Shown here: piece by piece, positions 8,317-16,246 of the stretch | Layout: each line of letters opens with the position of its first letter | How positions within the stretch are numbered: the stretch's first letter is position 1 | Assembly: GCA_905207485.1 (NCBI GenBank) | Contig: CAJLLL010000011.1 | Coordinates: 1 to 39,680, forward strand | Direction of reading: 5' to 3' | DNA: 39,680 nucleotides | Origin: an uncultured Phascolarctobacterium sp. | GTDB taxonomy: Bacteria > Bacillota > Negativicutes > Acidaminococcales > Acidaminococcaceae | Notes under the pieces: model-generated | What the model was told of the DNA's origin: nothing | Database searches by the model: none | The model's input: the letters and a program-made list of their open reading frames with translations, nothing else | Made by a program: the position numbers and the translations under genes

Positions 8317-9240
8317 TTAATCATCCAATTTCATAATGTAATATAGTGCGTAATAAGGCGGGCGGTTTTCATGCGGTTTCGTTGCATCAACGCCAACTGC
8401 CAGAGAAGTAATTAAATTCGTTCCTGTTTTTTTACCAGTGCTAAAACTTGCACTATGTCCGGAACCGTTCCAATTTATAGAACCAGAACCTTGAAGAATG
8501 TTATAGTTTGTGTTTCCGCTTGCGTTAAGTGCTAGAAAATAACCGTTATTATGCCCAATACGATTTTGTCCAAAATAATGATAATGGCTTGCAGTTTGCT
8601 CAGCTTCAAGCAAAACCTCTTTTTCGCCACCTGTATCATTGAGGTTATATTCGTTACCTGCGCCTACAATAAAGCGGTCGCGCAAATCTGGTGTCCCATT
8701 GCTGCCGTCACAAAGGGCAAAGCCTTCCGGTATTTCTGCAAGGTTGCCATGCCAAGGTAAGATGCTTCCGGGCGGTACGCTGGGGCGTAAGTCAACTGAT
8801 GTTTTGGTTACTTTTAAGCTGTAGCGCGGTAAAACATCACCATACAAATAAACATTGATGGTACAAACACGCTGGTAAATATCATCTTTACCGGGATATA
8901 AAGTTTCGTTGCCTATTATTACTTCATCATAAAAATTTGAATTTGGAATTTCTTCTATTGCTTGTTCTGCGAGTTCATCATAATCTGTTGCTTTTATAAA
9001 ATCAGCTTTAGCAGCAGCATATTGCTGCGCTTGCAAAGCGATTTTAGATGAACCAAGACTTCCTAAAGATGCCTGGCTAATTTTAGCTGTTGACAAGGCA
9101 ATCATGCTTGTTAAGATTGCCGCAACAGTTATTAAAACGATTAGGGCACTGCCCTTTCGCCTTTGTGTTGTGGGGGGGTAAAGGCGTTTTTGTACATAAT
9201 ACAATCCTTTCCCTCGCAGCAATAAGCTAATATTAGTCAT
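8317..9240 (-). CDS. PilV-like phase-variable adhesin (copy 4, type B), frame OFF from its normal start
   Basis: The well-placed start (GGAAAGGATTGTATT-ATG at 9197) reads MYKNAFTPP. With seven C it then shifts and stops after 18 residues. One extra C would join it to TTQRRKGSALIVLI and a full adhesin. The open 307-residue frame shown uses another ATG at 9240, overlapping the stop of copy 5 (ATGACTAA) with no clear ribosome site. It would add a non-homologous N-terminus but still reach the prepilin site RRKG-SALIV. The body has the type B collar module (DLRDRFIVGAG, ENRPPYYALYYIMKLDD) and its own variable tip at about 218-275. A 249-bp block is identical to copy 5. Expression state cannot be decided from sequence. 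Confidence 0.72.
   Translation of the reverse strand: MTNISLLLRGKGLYYVQKRLYPPTTQRRKGSALIVLITVAAILTSMIALSTAKISQASLGSLGSSKIALQAQQYAAAKADFIKATDYDELAEQAIEEIPNSNFYDEVIIGNETLYPGKDDIYQRVCTINVYLYGDVLPRYSLKVTKTSVDLRPSVPPGSILPWHGNLAEIPEGFALCDGSNGTPDLRDRFIVGAGNEYNLNDTGGEKEVLLEAEQTASHYHYFGQNRIGHNNGYFLALNASGNTNYNILQGSGSINWNGSGHSASFSTGKKTGTNLITSLAVGVDATKPHENRPPYYALYYIMKLDD
9172..9178 (-). repeat. 7-C homopolymer, copy 4 (frame OFF from ATG 9197)
   Basis: Seven C lie 19 bases after the ATG at 9197. In this length the reading frame from that ATG ends at a TAA after 18 codons. Eight C restore MYKNAFTPPTTQRRKGSA, matching the pattern of the other copies. Confidence 0.88.
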
Positions 9241-10110
9241 CCAATTTCATAATGTAATATAGTGCGTAATAAGGCGGACGGTTTTCTATTGGTTCACTCA
9301 ACCATCCGTTCTCTTTAAAAACTCGTTCAGCAGTTTTAAAATATTCATAATGCCAACCACCACCACCGGAAGTTCTTGTATACCAACGTGCATCATAATT
9401 CGTATTATCACCAAAATTATATTCTGGTTGGTTTGAATCTGAACCGGTAGTTAACCAAGTTTTGGTTTTGGCAAAAAGTGCATTTGTTGGCAAATTAGCA
9501 GGTTTTAATATATTTTCGTTTGTACCACCCATATTATTTAAGGTATAAGTATTGCCTGCGCCTACAATAAATCTGTCACGTAAATCCGGTGTTCCGTTGC
9601 TGCCATCGCACAAAGCAAAGCCTGCCGGCATATCAGCAAGGTTGCCGTGCCAGGGCAAGATGCTGCCGGGTGGTACGCTGGAGCGCAAATCAACGGATGT
9701 TTTTACTACTTTTAAGCTGTAGCGCGGTAAAACATCACCATACAAATAAACATTGATGGTACAAACACGCTGGTAAATATCATCTTTACCGGGATATAAA
9801 GTTTCGTTGCCTATTATTACTTCATCATAAAAATTTGAATTTGGAATTTCTTCTATTGCTTGTTCTGCGAGTTCATCATAATCTGTTGCTTTTATAAAAT
9901 CAGCTTTAGCAGCAGCATATTGCTGCGCTTGCAAAGCGATTTTAGATGAACCAAGGCTGCCAAGAGAAGCCTGGCTTATTTTTGCCGTAGAGAGGGCTAT
10001 CATGCTCATTATGATTGCGGCAATAGCAATCAGTATAATTATCGCACTGCCGCTTCGTCTTTGTGTCGTGGGGGGGTAAAACGTATTTTTTCGAGTAGAC
10101 TTTTAAGCAT
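9233..10110 (-). CDS. PilV-like phase-variable adhesin (copy 5, type B), frame OFF
   Basis: The true start is probably ATG at 10110 (AAGGAGTAAAAA-ATG), reading MLKSLLEKIRFTPP. The 7-C tract at 10070-10076 then throws it into a frame that stops after 23 residues. With eight C it would continue TTQRRSGSAIIILIAIAAIM and then the conserved SMIALSTAKISQ pilin helix. As sequenced, only an internal ATG at 10009 is in frame, giving 258 residues that lack the prepilin junction and would not be processed or assembled. The C-terminal tip (about 165-240) differs completely from copies 3 and 4, but ends in the same ENRPPYYALYYIMKLDD. It lies directly downstream of the major pilin genes. Confidence 0.72.
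10070..10076 (-). repeat. 7-C homopolymer, copy 5 (frame OFF)
   Basis: Seven C start 34 bases after the ATG at 10110. The frame from that ATG meets TAA after 23 codons. Adding one C opens the full adhesin frame. Confidence 0.88.
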
Positions 10111-10130
10111 TTTTTACTCCTTATATTAAT

Positions 10131-10153
10131 GTTGGGCGGATTTACCGCCCAAC
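10131..10153. terminator. Strong hairpin between major pilin and adhesin array
   Basis: GTTGGGCGG, a 5-base loop ATTTA, and CCGCCCAAC form a perfect 9-bp G/C-rich stem just after the pilin stop. There is no T-run on the minus strand, so it is more likely a partial terminator or an mRNA-stabilising stem. Either would make pilin expressed more strongly than the downstream adhesins. Confidence 0.6.
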
Positions 10154-10165
10154 AAAAAGAAATAA

Positions 10166-10618
10166 TTAGAAATAACGGACAACAGGTTCCATATCTTGCC
10201 CGGAAGAATCTTTAGGAGTGCAGCTGATAGTACGTTCAGCAGAATCGTACTGATATTCTACGCCCCAGGGGTCAAGGAAAGTGCCATCCTCAGTTTTTGT
10301 ACTGGTTACAAAATTATCATGTTCACAGTTATCAACGCTTTCATCTGCGGTAAGGCCGGTAGCAAGGTCTGCCAGCGCATCAGGCGGCAGGCTGTTCATA
10401 TTCAGTGCTTCATATGCCAGGCAGCCGTTGGCAAGAGCTTCCATGTCATTGTTCATCTGCGCCATTTTACGGGTTTGCTGTGCCTGGTTATAACCAAAGA
10501 AAGCTGCAACGGAAAGAGATACAATAATAGCGCATGCTACCAGGATTTCCGGCAAAGAAAACCCTTTTTTTCTTCTGTTTTTCATATATTCCTGCATAGT
10601 TTTAATAGATAAATTCAT
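10166..10618 (-). CDS. Type IV pilin (GspG/PilA-like), likely major pilin
   Basis: The gene encodes 150 residues. RRKKG-FSLPEILVACAIIV at about 15-34 is a textbook prepilin site (Gly-1, Phe+1, Glu+5) followed by the polymerisation helix. The globular part has cysteines near residues 86 and 99, and CTP near 133. The segment TFLDPWGVEYQYDSAER matches the DPWGxxY motif of GspG-like pseudopilins. It is cleaved by the peptidase encoded downstream and assembled by PilB/C. GGAGATTATTAAC-ATG sets the start. The strong stem downstream and proximal position fit a major subunit, but it could be a pseudopilin. Confidence 0.85.
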   Translation of the reverse strand: MNLSIKTMQEYMKNRRKKGFSLPEILVACAIIVSLSVAAFFGYNQAQQTRKMAQMNNDMEALANGCLAYEALNMNSLPPDALADLATGLTADESVDNCEHDNFVTSTKTEDGTFLDPWGVEYQYDSAERTISCTPKDSSGQDMEPVVRYF

Positions 10619-10652
10619 GTTAATAATCTCCTAACGTTTAAAAATTTTGATG

Positions 10653-11096
10653 TTAATGTCCCAAGACGCCGATGTCATCACCGGTAAATTCTGTTGGTTT
10701 ACTGCCGCTGGCATTTGCTCCGTCGGGTCCATATGACCAGACAGCAAAGGAATTTGTATTCTCATCAAAAGAATACTGATAATCTCTGTCCCATGGGTCT
10801 TTCAGGCTGTCTTCATGAAGCCATGGGCCATATTGCTCTACCTTTTGGGTCATTGCTTCAAGTGTTTCAGGGTATTCTTCCATCTCGAATTTGTACTGGC
10901 TTACAGCAATGGCAATAGCTGAAACATCTGCTTTAGCCGTGTTATAACGCCCGCTCTCCAGATAGTTGCGGCCGACAATAACGGCTCCTGTGCCAAGGCA
11001 GATTATAGCTGCCAGCACTACAAGCAGTTCAGCCAAGGTAAAACCCTTCCTGCGGCAATAAAAAACCACGCTTTTTTTCTTTGGCGTGGAGTTCAT
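10653..11096 (-). CDS. Type IV pilin / GspG-like pseudopilin
   Basis: The chosen start is MNSTPKKK at 11096, because AGGAGGTGAC sits 5-13 bases upstream. The longer ORF from 11114 would translate its own Shine-Dalgarno as RGGD. RRKG-FTLAELLVVLAAII is a perfect prepilin motif with Glu+5. The later region KDPWDRDYQYSFDENTNSFA and WSYGPDGA matches GspG (DPWGxxYQY ... SxGPDG), the calcium-binding pseudopilin core. It is the first gene after a structured leader whose 3' arm contains the ribosome binding site, so its translation is probably controlled by RNA folding. Confidence 0.85.
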   Translation of the reverse strand: MNSTPKKKSVVFYCRRKGFTLAELLVVLAAIICLGTGAVIVGRNYLESGRYNTAKADVSAIAIAVSQYKFEMEEYPETLEAMTQKVEQYGPWLHEDSLKDPWDRDYQYSFDENTNSFAVWSYGPDGANASGSKPTEFTGDDIGVLGH

Positions 11097-11101
11097 GTTG
11101 T

Positions 11102-11168
11102 CACCTCCTCGCATGGTTATTATCGCTAATGAATGGCAGCCTTGGCGCCATTCCCTCGCGTGGAGGTT
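11102..11168 (-). promoter_or_regulatory. Structured leader RNA B, candidate Shine-Dalgarno-sequestering riboregulator
   Basis: On the minus strand, AACCTCC-A-CGCG can pair with the downstream GCG-A-GGAGGT, which is the ribosome site of the pilin gene. The same 5' segment can instead fold locally as CCTC-loop-GAGG. Between them lies a 21-nt hairpin (11132-11152, arms AATGG/CCATT) that differs from that of leader A (17712-17732) at only three positions. The mutually exclusive pairings look like a translation switch. It matches no riboswitch consensus I can recall, including c-di-GMP I and II. Confidence 0.55.
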
Positions 11169-11192
11169 AATTATTTAATTTTTAGGACATCC

Positions 11193-12266
11193 TTATTGGG
11201 TTACATTTGTGATGTAACTGAACATAGGCAGCATTGTAAACGCAAACATAGCCACGATAACAATGCCAATAGGTATCATTACTAAAAAAGTTAGTTTAGT
11301 GCTTACTGTTTCAACCATATTATTAATAGTGCGCTCATAATATTCTGCGCACTGGTTTAATGCAATGGAAACAGAATTTGATTTTTCGCCGGCATTTAAA
11401 GAAGCAAGCAATAGGTTATCGAAAATGTGGTCGGTGTTATTTTTTCGCATACTTTCAGATATGCTGTTGCCGCGCAGAATATCGTCGCGGACACGTAAAA
11501 TAGTGCTTGACATAACACTGTTATCTACAACCTGACTAACCTGGGTTAAAGATTGCTGCTCAGTCAGCCCGGAAGAAAGCATAATAGATAAAATGCTTGC
11601 AAACTGATGTTGCAGAAAATTAAAATGCAAATCACGGTAAATAGGCAGTTTTAATTTAATGCTGTCTACAATATCGCTCCTGTTTTCTACAAACCATCCA
11701 AAAGCCTTGTAAAGCAGGAAAAAAATAAGCAGAGTAATATACCAGTAATCGACTATTGCATTTACAAAATCAGTAACTACTACAACAAGCCACGGCAGCG
11801 GTATATCATTATCTTGATATAATACAATGTATTCCGGTATGGCAATTTTAATATACGCGATTGCCATTATCGTCATCATTACAGAAGCAATTTTAGGAAC
11901 AAGTAATGCGTTTTTTACTTTGGTATAAAGGTTATGCTGCATAAACATTAAGTCAGATAGTTTCTTACATGTTGCCGATAAATGACCGGATTTTTCACCG
12001 GCTTCTAAAGTTGGCGCTACAATTCGCGGAAAAACTGCTTCTTTTTTAAAAGCCATACCAGTAGAAATGCCAGCCCGCAAATTACGGCTAATGTTATTCA
12101 AGGCTGATGATAAAACTTTTTTTGACTGAAATTTTGCAATATCTGCTACTGCATTTGGCATATCACTGCCGCTGGATAGTAACAGGTTTAAATAGTTAAA
12201 GATGGAATAAAAATCAATTTCTTTAGGTTTATCAAAAATTTCATTAATTTTATCTACCAGGTTCAT
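11193..12266 (-). CDS. pilC: Type IV pilus inner-membrane platform protein PilC/GspF
   Basis: This 357-residue GspF-family protein has two repeated cytoplasmic domains, each with the signature LLSSGSDMPNA / MLSSGLTEQQSL. There are membrane helices at about 124-145, 165-190 and 325-350. GEKSGHLS and GEKSNSVSIAL are the paired conserved GExSG-like turns. The protein forms the platform that couples the PilB ATPase to pilin polymerisation. It overlaps the end of pilB by 17 bases. It is slightly short for the family (usually about 400). Confidence 0.9.
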   Translation of the reverse strand: MNLVDKINEIFDKPKEIDFYSIFNYLNLLLSSGSDMPNAVADIAKFQSKKVLSSALNNISRNLRAGISTGMAFKKEAVFPRIVAPTLEAGEKSGHLSATCKKLSDLMFMQHNLYTKVKNALLVPKIASVMMTIMAIAYIKIAIPEYIVLYQDNDIPLPWLVVVVTDFVNAIVDYWYITLLIFFLLYKAFGWFVENRSDIVDSIKLKLPIYRDLHFNFLQHQFASILSIMLSSGLTEQQSLTQVSQVVDNSVMSSTILRVRDDILRGNSISESMRKNNTDHIFDNLLLASLNAGEKSNSVSIALNQCAEYYERTINNMVETVSTKLTFLVMIPIGIVIVAMFAFTMLPMFSYITNVTQ

Positions 12267-13818
12267 TCATATAAGCCCTCACTTTCGACAAATCTTCGTC
12301 CGGCTCTATGCGGCTTAACAGTTCTTCAAGTGACACTTCGCCCTTGGCAACGTAGTTCATGCCTTTGTCCCAAAGTGATTTAAAGTTAAATTCTTTACGC
12401 AGGAATTTTTCAATATCAATAAGGCCATGCCGTTCTGCAAAATAATCTCGCAAATAGTTATTAAATTCAATAATTTCTATTACCGGCACACGTTCTAAAA
12501 AGCCAGTTCCGGAACAATATTCACAACCCGTTGATATATAGCTGTATTTGCCTTCTTCCAGCATTTTCAAATCATGAGGACGGAGCATGCTGTTAAGCGG
12601 GCTTTCAATACGTTTTTTGCAATGCGGGCAATTTTTGGACAGTAAACGCTGTGAAGCAATGCCTATAATCTGCTCCGAAAAACCGGAAACATTAACGCCG
12701 ATATCCCTCAAACGTCTGAAAACGGATATGCTGTTGCGGACGTGGAGCGTCGAAAATATCAAGTGGCCGGTCTGTGATGCTTGAACGGCTGTAAGCGCTG
12801 TTTCGGCGTCACGAATTTCGCCTACTTCAATAATATTCGGGTCTTGACGTAATGCGCTGCGCATACCACAAGGAAAGCCAAAATTATTCTTTGGGTCATC
12901 AGCTTCTCTTATTTGTGCTTGGGCAATGCCGTCGATATAACGCTCTATGGGGTCTTCAAATGTAATAATGATGTATTTACCTGTCGCTGCAAGTTCAGCA
13001 ATCAGGCTGTAAAGAGTGGTACTTTTACCTTCACCTGTAGGCCCGCATACAAGCATAATGCCACTGGGTTTATGGCTAAGCCTGCGCAAATGTTTTACTT
13101 CTTCTTCGTTGAAGCCTAATTCTTCTATTTTAGGCACATAGTCACTGGTAGACAAAAGCCTTAAAACAACCTTGCTGCGTTCACCATCACCACCATAAGG
13201 CATAGTGGATAAACGGAAAGAAGTGCCCAGGTAAGTAAAACGTCCATCTTCGGGCATTAGTGGGTTGACGTTTTTACCGGCTTTACGTTTATAGTAGTTG
13301 CAGATTGTTATTTCGTCTTCTTTAGATATTGCTATGCCCGATTCACGCAGTTTGCCGTCAACACGGTATTGTATATGCGTGCTGTCACGCCACGGCGTAA
13401 TGTGGATGTCGCTGGCCTTCATGTCAATAGCTTTGCGCAGTATTTCTTCAGCTTTTTTCGTTTGTTCGGTTGTTATTGCCCGTTCAGCAGCGGATACAGC
13501 CTTTTGTACACCTGCGTTTGCAGGTGTAAATGGCTGTTTATAGTGGTAATTATAACCAGCAGAAAAATTTTCATAGGTTACGCTTTCAACCTTTAATCCT
13601 TTAACATGGCCGTCATTTTTTCCAGCAATTATTTCAGTTATCATGGCAATATCAGTAATAACATCCTGGTAATTGCTGGTAACAATCGTTAAAATGCCGT
13701 TTTCTTCGTCAAAATCAACCGGCATGATGAAACGCTGCTCCATCAAGTCTTTATCAACCATAGCCAGTACCGAAGGCTTAATATCAACTGTCGTGATAAG
13801 ATTTTCAAATGCCGGCAT
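12250..13818 (-). CDS. pilB: Pilus assembly ATPase PilB/GspE
   Basis: This is the hexameric secretion ATPase that drives pilus extension. Walker A GPTGEGKS is at about 259-266, the aspartate box ITFEDPIERY follows, the Walker B region is EVGEIRDAETA, and the His box is TGHLIFSTLH. A zinc-binding pair CPHC ... CEYC sits in the C-terminal domain as in GspE. The N-terminal domain is short. ATG at 13818 is preferred over the GTG at 13827, because AGGTGA lies 6 bases upstream and the secretin gene stops one base before. No PilT retraction ATPase is found in the locus, as in IncI1 thin pili, where PilU differs and retraction is not classical. Confidence 0.92.
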   Translation of the reverse strand: MPAFENLITTVDIKPSVLAMVDKDLMEQRFIMPVDFDEENGILTIVTSNYQDVITDIAMITEIIAGKNDGHVKGLKVESVTYENFSAGYNYHYKQPFTPANAGVQKAVSAAERAITTEQTKKAEEILRKAIDMKASDIHITPWRDSTHIQYRVDGKLRESGIAISKEDEITICNYYKRKAGKNVNPLMPEDGRFTYLGTSFRLSTMPYGGDGERSKVVLRLLSTSDYVPKIEELGFNEEEVKHLRRLSHKPSGIMLVCGPTGEGKSTTLYSLIAELAATGKYIIITFEDPIERYIDGIAQAQIREADDPKNNFGFPCGMRSALRQDPNIIEVGEIRDAETALTAVQASQTGHLIFSTLHVRNSISVFRRLRDIGVNVSGFSEQIIGIASQRLLSKNCPHCKKRIESPLNSMLRPHDLKMLEEGKYSYISTGCEYCSGTGFLERVPVIEIIEFNNYLRDYFAERHGLIDIEKFLRKEFNFKSLWDKGMNYVAKGEVSLEELLSRIEPDEDLSKVRAYMNEPGR

Positions 13819-13819
13819 C

Positions 13820-15250
13820 TTAATCACCTACTTTTAAGGCATCTAAAGCCATTTTCATAGTTTGCTGGTTTTTTTCAAGTTCGCGGCGCATACGCTTATT
13901 TTCTTCTGCAAGGCGCTTAATTTCATCTTTATGTTCTGCTAATTTTTTAGTATCTTCTTCGTGTTGGCTTTCAAGTTCCGCATTTCTGGTATCAATGGCG
14001 TTTTGTGCTTCAGTATCAATATTGCTTTCTTCCGGCTCTCTCTGCATTTTATTTAATTGCTTATGCAGATTAGGAGACATTTTCTGCATTTCCACCTGTG
14101 GGCGGCCGTCCTCGTCATAAACAATGGTCGGTGTAATCGCGACTACAATTTCAGACTGGGATTTTTCCAGGCTGCGCGATTTGAAAAGTTCTCCAAGCAG
14201 CGGGATTTTAGCCAGGATAGGAATTTGCTTAATATTTTTAATTTCTTCTTCCTTTAATAATCCGCCCAGAAGAATGGTTTCACCGGATTTAACACGGATG
14301 GTAGTTTCAGCGCTGCGCTCAGAAATTTGCGGTGCCTTGTTATTACCGCTTTCTACCCACTCTGTAATAGTGGATACGGAAGGTTTGATAACCATTGTAA
14401 TAGTTTCTTTATCTTCTTCATTTATGCGCGGTAAAACGTCAAGCTGTATGCCAACGTCTTTATATTCTACTGTCATTGTGGTATCTGCATCAGTATCGGT
14501 GCTATCGCTGGAAGATGTAAATACCGGGACTTTATCGCCCATCATGATTTTTGCCTGGCGGCCGTCAAAGGTTGTTACATTCGGGCGTGCCAACACCTTG
14601 CCGTTGGAAAGTGTTTCTTCGTGGGCGCCGGTTACGCCGAATACAAAGCCATTATAGCCACTTTGTGACGTGTTTTTTGTCCACGGGTCAGAAGTATAGC
14701 TAAGACCTAAATCACGAGTTTTCCCCTTTGAAAGCTCTATAAATGTCGCTTTGATATTTACCTGCTGCTGTGCTTTATCAAGTTCCTGTAGTTCACGTTC
14801 CACTCGGTTCAAATCTGCGCTGCTGCCGGATACGGTAATGCTGTGCAGGTCGCTGTTTACAACAACATTATCATCCTCAACCAAAAGCCCCATCTGCTTA
14901 GCGGCATAGTCCGGCTCCAGGTGTTTTAATTTAAAAGTTTTAATGGTATTCATGGATTTTTGCGGCGCGATAAGCACTGCGCCGTTTACTTCTTCATAGC
15001 TAAAGTTATGTGTTAAGGACAATGCTTTAATGGCTGTGTCAAAATCAGTGTCACCCATGCTCATGGCAACGGTTCCGTTTAAATCGCCATTAATAATTAC
15101 GTTTTTGCCTGCTTTATAGCCCAGGGCACGCAAGGCCTCAACCAGCGGAGTACCAGGGGCAAAGTCTACCTGAAAAGCAAACGCAGATTGTGTAAACATC
15201 AAGGCAGACATAGTAATGGCTGCAATTTTGTTAATTTTACTTTTTTTCAA
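13820..15250 (-). CDS. pilQ: Pilus secretin PilQ/GspD
   Basis: This 476-residue outer-membrane channel has a signal peptide ending SAFA at about residue 25, then an STN/N0-like domain. N1-type ring-building modules follow (TFKLKHLEPDYAAKQMGLL, then VNSDLHSITVSGS). The secretin beta-domain starts near VNIKATFIELSKG and contains VPVFTSSS, SGETILLGGLLKEEE and IPLLGELFKSRSLEKSQSEIVVAITP, the secretin signature. The C-terminal ~95 residues form a Glu/Lys-rich coiled coil, unusual after a secretin domain, which might hold a pilotin-like partner or peptidoglycan. Presence of this gene requires an outer membrane. Confidence 0.93.
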   Translation of the reverse strand: MKKSKINKIAAITMSALMFTQSAFAFQVDFAPGTPLVEALRALGYKAGKNVIINGDLNGTVAMSMGDTDFDTAIKALSLTHNFSYEEVNGAVLIAPQKSMNTIKTFKLKHLEPDYAAKQMGLLVEDDNVVVNSDLHSITVSGSSADLNRVERELQELDKAQQQVNIKATFIELSKGKTRDLGLSYTSDPWTKNTSQSGYNGFVFGVTGAHEETLSNGKVLARPNVTTFDGRQAKIMMGDKVPVFTSSSDSTDTDADTTMTVEYKDVGIQLDVLPRINEEDKETITMVIKPSVSTITEWVESGNNKAPQISERSAETTIRVKSGETILLGGLLKEEEIKNIKQIPILAKIPLLGELFKSRSLEKSQSEIVVAITPTIVYDEDGRPQVEMQKMSPNLHKQLNKMQREPEESNIDTEAQNAIDTRNAELESQHEEDTKKLAEHKDEIKRLAEENKRMRRELEKNQQTMKMALDALKVGD

Positions 15251-15268
15251 GATTTACAAACTCCAATC

Positions 15269-15706
15269 CTATTTTATTTTTATAAAAGCACCGTCTATAG
15301 TAGCACCAGAAGATGATATGCTGTTGACGGTTCCCCATTTTGTGGCACTGCCAGCTCTGGCAGTCAAAGTTTCGCCACCTTTTTGCAGGATTACAACGTC
15401 AGGCGGTAATACGCCTATAACAGTTAAAACATCTGCCTGCATACCTGCACCCAGCATGGATGGTACGCCTGGCGGCACCGGCATATCAGGGACATCCATT
15501 TGCTGTAATGCTGGCAATGCAAACGGGGATGTGCCGGTTATGCTGCCAGTATCAAGGTCTGTGTTGGCAAAATTTACTACCGGTAATGGATTAGGCTTAA
15601 CTTCTGCCGGCGTAGATAGATAAGCTAAACTGCCAAAAACCAAAGCGCCGGCTATAACGCTTGCCGCGTATATTCCAAGCCTTGTTGTGACTCCTATTTT
15701 TCGCAT
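15269..15706 (-). CDS. pilP: PilP/GspC-like periplasmic linker
   Basis: The 145-residue protein has an N-terminal membrane anchor (about 9-30), a Pro-rich spacer, and a small C-terminal beta domain, LTVIGVLPPDVVILQKGGET. That domain resembles the homology region of PilP/GspC, which contacts the N0 domain of the secretin. It lies between PilO and PilQ, exactly where PilP is expected, and is terminated shortly before the secretin start. Sequence conservation is low, so the name rests partly on gene order. Confidence 0.7.
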   Translation of the reverse strand: MRKIGVTTRLGIYAASVIAGALVFGSLAYLSTPAEVKPNPLPVVNFANTDLDTGSITGTSPFALPALQQMDVPDMPVPPGVPSMLGAGMQADVLTVIGVLPPDVVILQKGGETLTARAGSATKWGTVNSISSSGATIDGAFIKIK

Positions 15707-15724
15707 ACTTGTTATACCTCCGGC

Positions 15725-16246
15725 TTACTGATAATAAATGTTGTAGCCCATTTTGGCTTCAATAAGGCCAGTCTTTTTATCCGGGCTAATATCCAGTTCT
15801 GTTATAACTACCAGATTATGTGTTTCAAATTCATTTAAGGCTGCAATCAAATTATCCCAGTTGCCTTGCATACTGATTTCAGTGGATACAGATTTGATTT
15901 TAGCTTTTTTCTTATTGGATTTATCGTTGTTATTACGTACAGATTCAACTGTTAGGTTGTGTCTGCGCAGTATTTCAAGTTGCTCAGACTGTACTTTTTC
16001 AATCTGGTTGGCTTTAACAGGTTTTAAAACTGCTTTATACAAAGCATCCATTTCCTCATAGTCTATTTGATTAAGCCATGTTGATTGTGCTGTATATGTA
16101 GCAGCTAACTTGTTATTTTCGGCAGCTTGCGTAGCGCGCATAAAATTTAATACATACGCCATACCAATGGCTAAAAGGGTTATTAGGATATATATGTATA
16201 TTTTCTGTTTAAAGCCACTGTTATCGGCGTTAAAAGCGTTCCACAT
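15725..16246 (-). CDS. pilO: PilO-like inner-membrane alignment protein
   Basis: The 173 residues comprise one membrane helix (about 17-36), a coiled-coil stretch to about residue 95, and a C-terminal ferredoxin-like half. That half reads STEISMQGNWDNLIAALNEF and then HNLVVITELDISPDKKTGLI, the pattern of the PilO domain. It would pair with PilN to form the inner-membrane alignment complex. Its ATG overlaps the PilN stop. Assigned from fold pattern and order. Confidence 0.75.
   Translation of the reverse strand: MWNAFNADNSGFKQKIYIYILITLLAIGMAYVLNFMRATQAAENNKLAATYTAQSTWLNQIDYEEMDALYKAVLKPVKANQIEKVQSEQLEILRRHNLTVESVRNNNDKSNKKKAKIKSVSTEISMQGNWDNLIAALNEFETHNLVVITELDISPDKKTGLIEAKMGYNIYYQ

Noticed and set aside
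5675..10110. A shufflon with recombinase sites in the adhesin array
   Set aside because: All copies lie in the same orientation as complete genes. I saw no inverted repeated crossover sites and no tyrosine or serine recombinase gene in the window.
11097..11114. The longer start of the first pilin gene
   Set aside because: The extension encodes its own Shine-Dalgarno (AGGAGGTGA), which fits the ATG at 11096.
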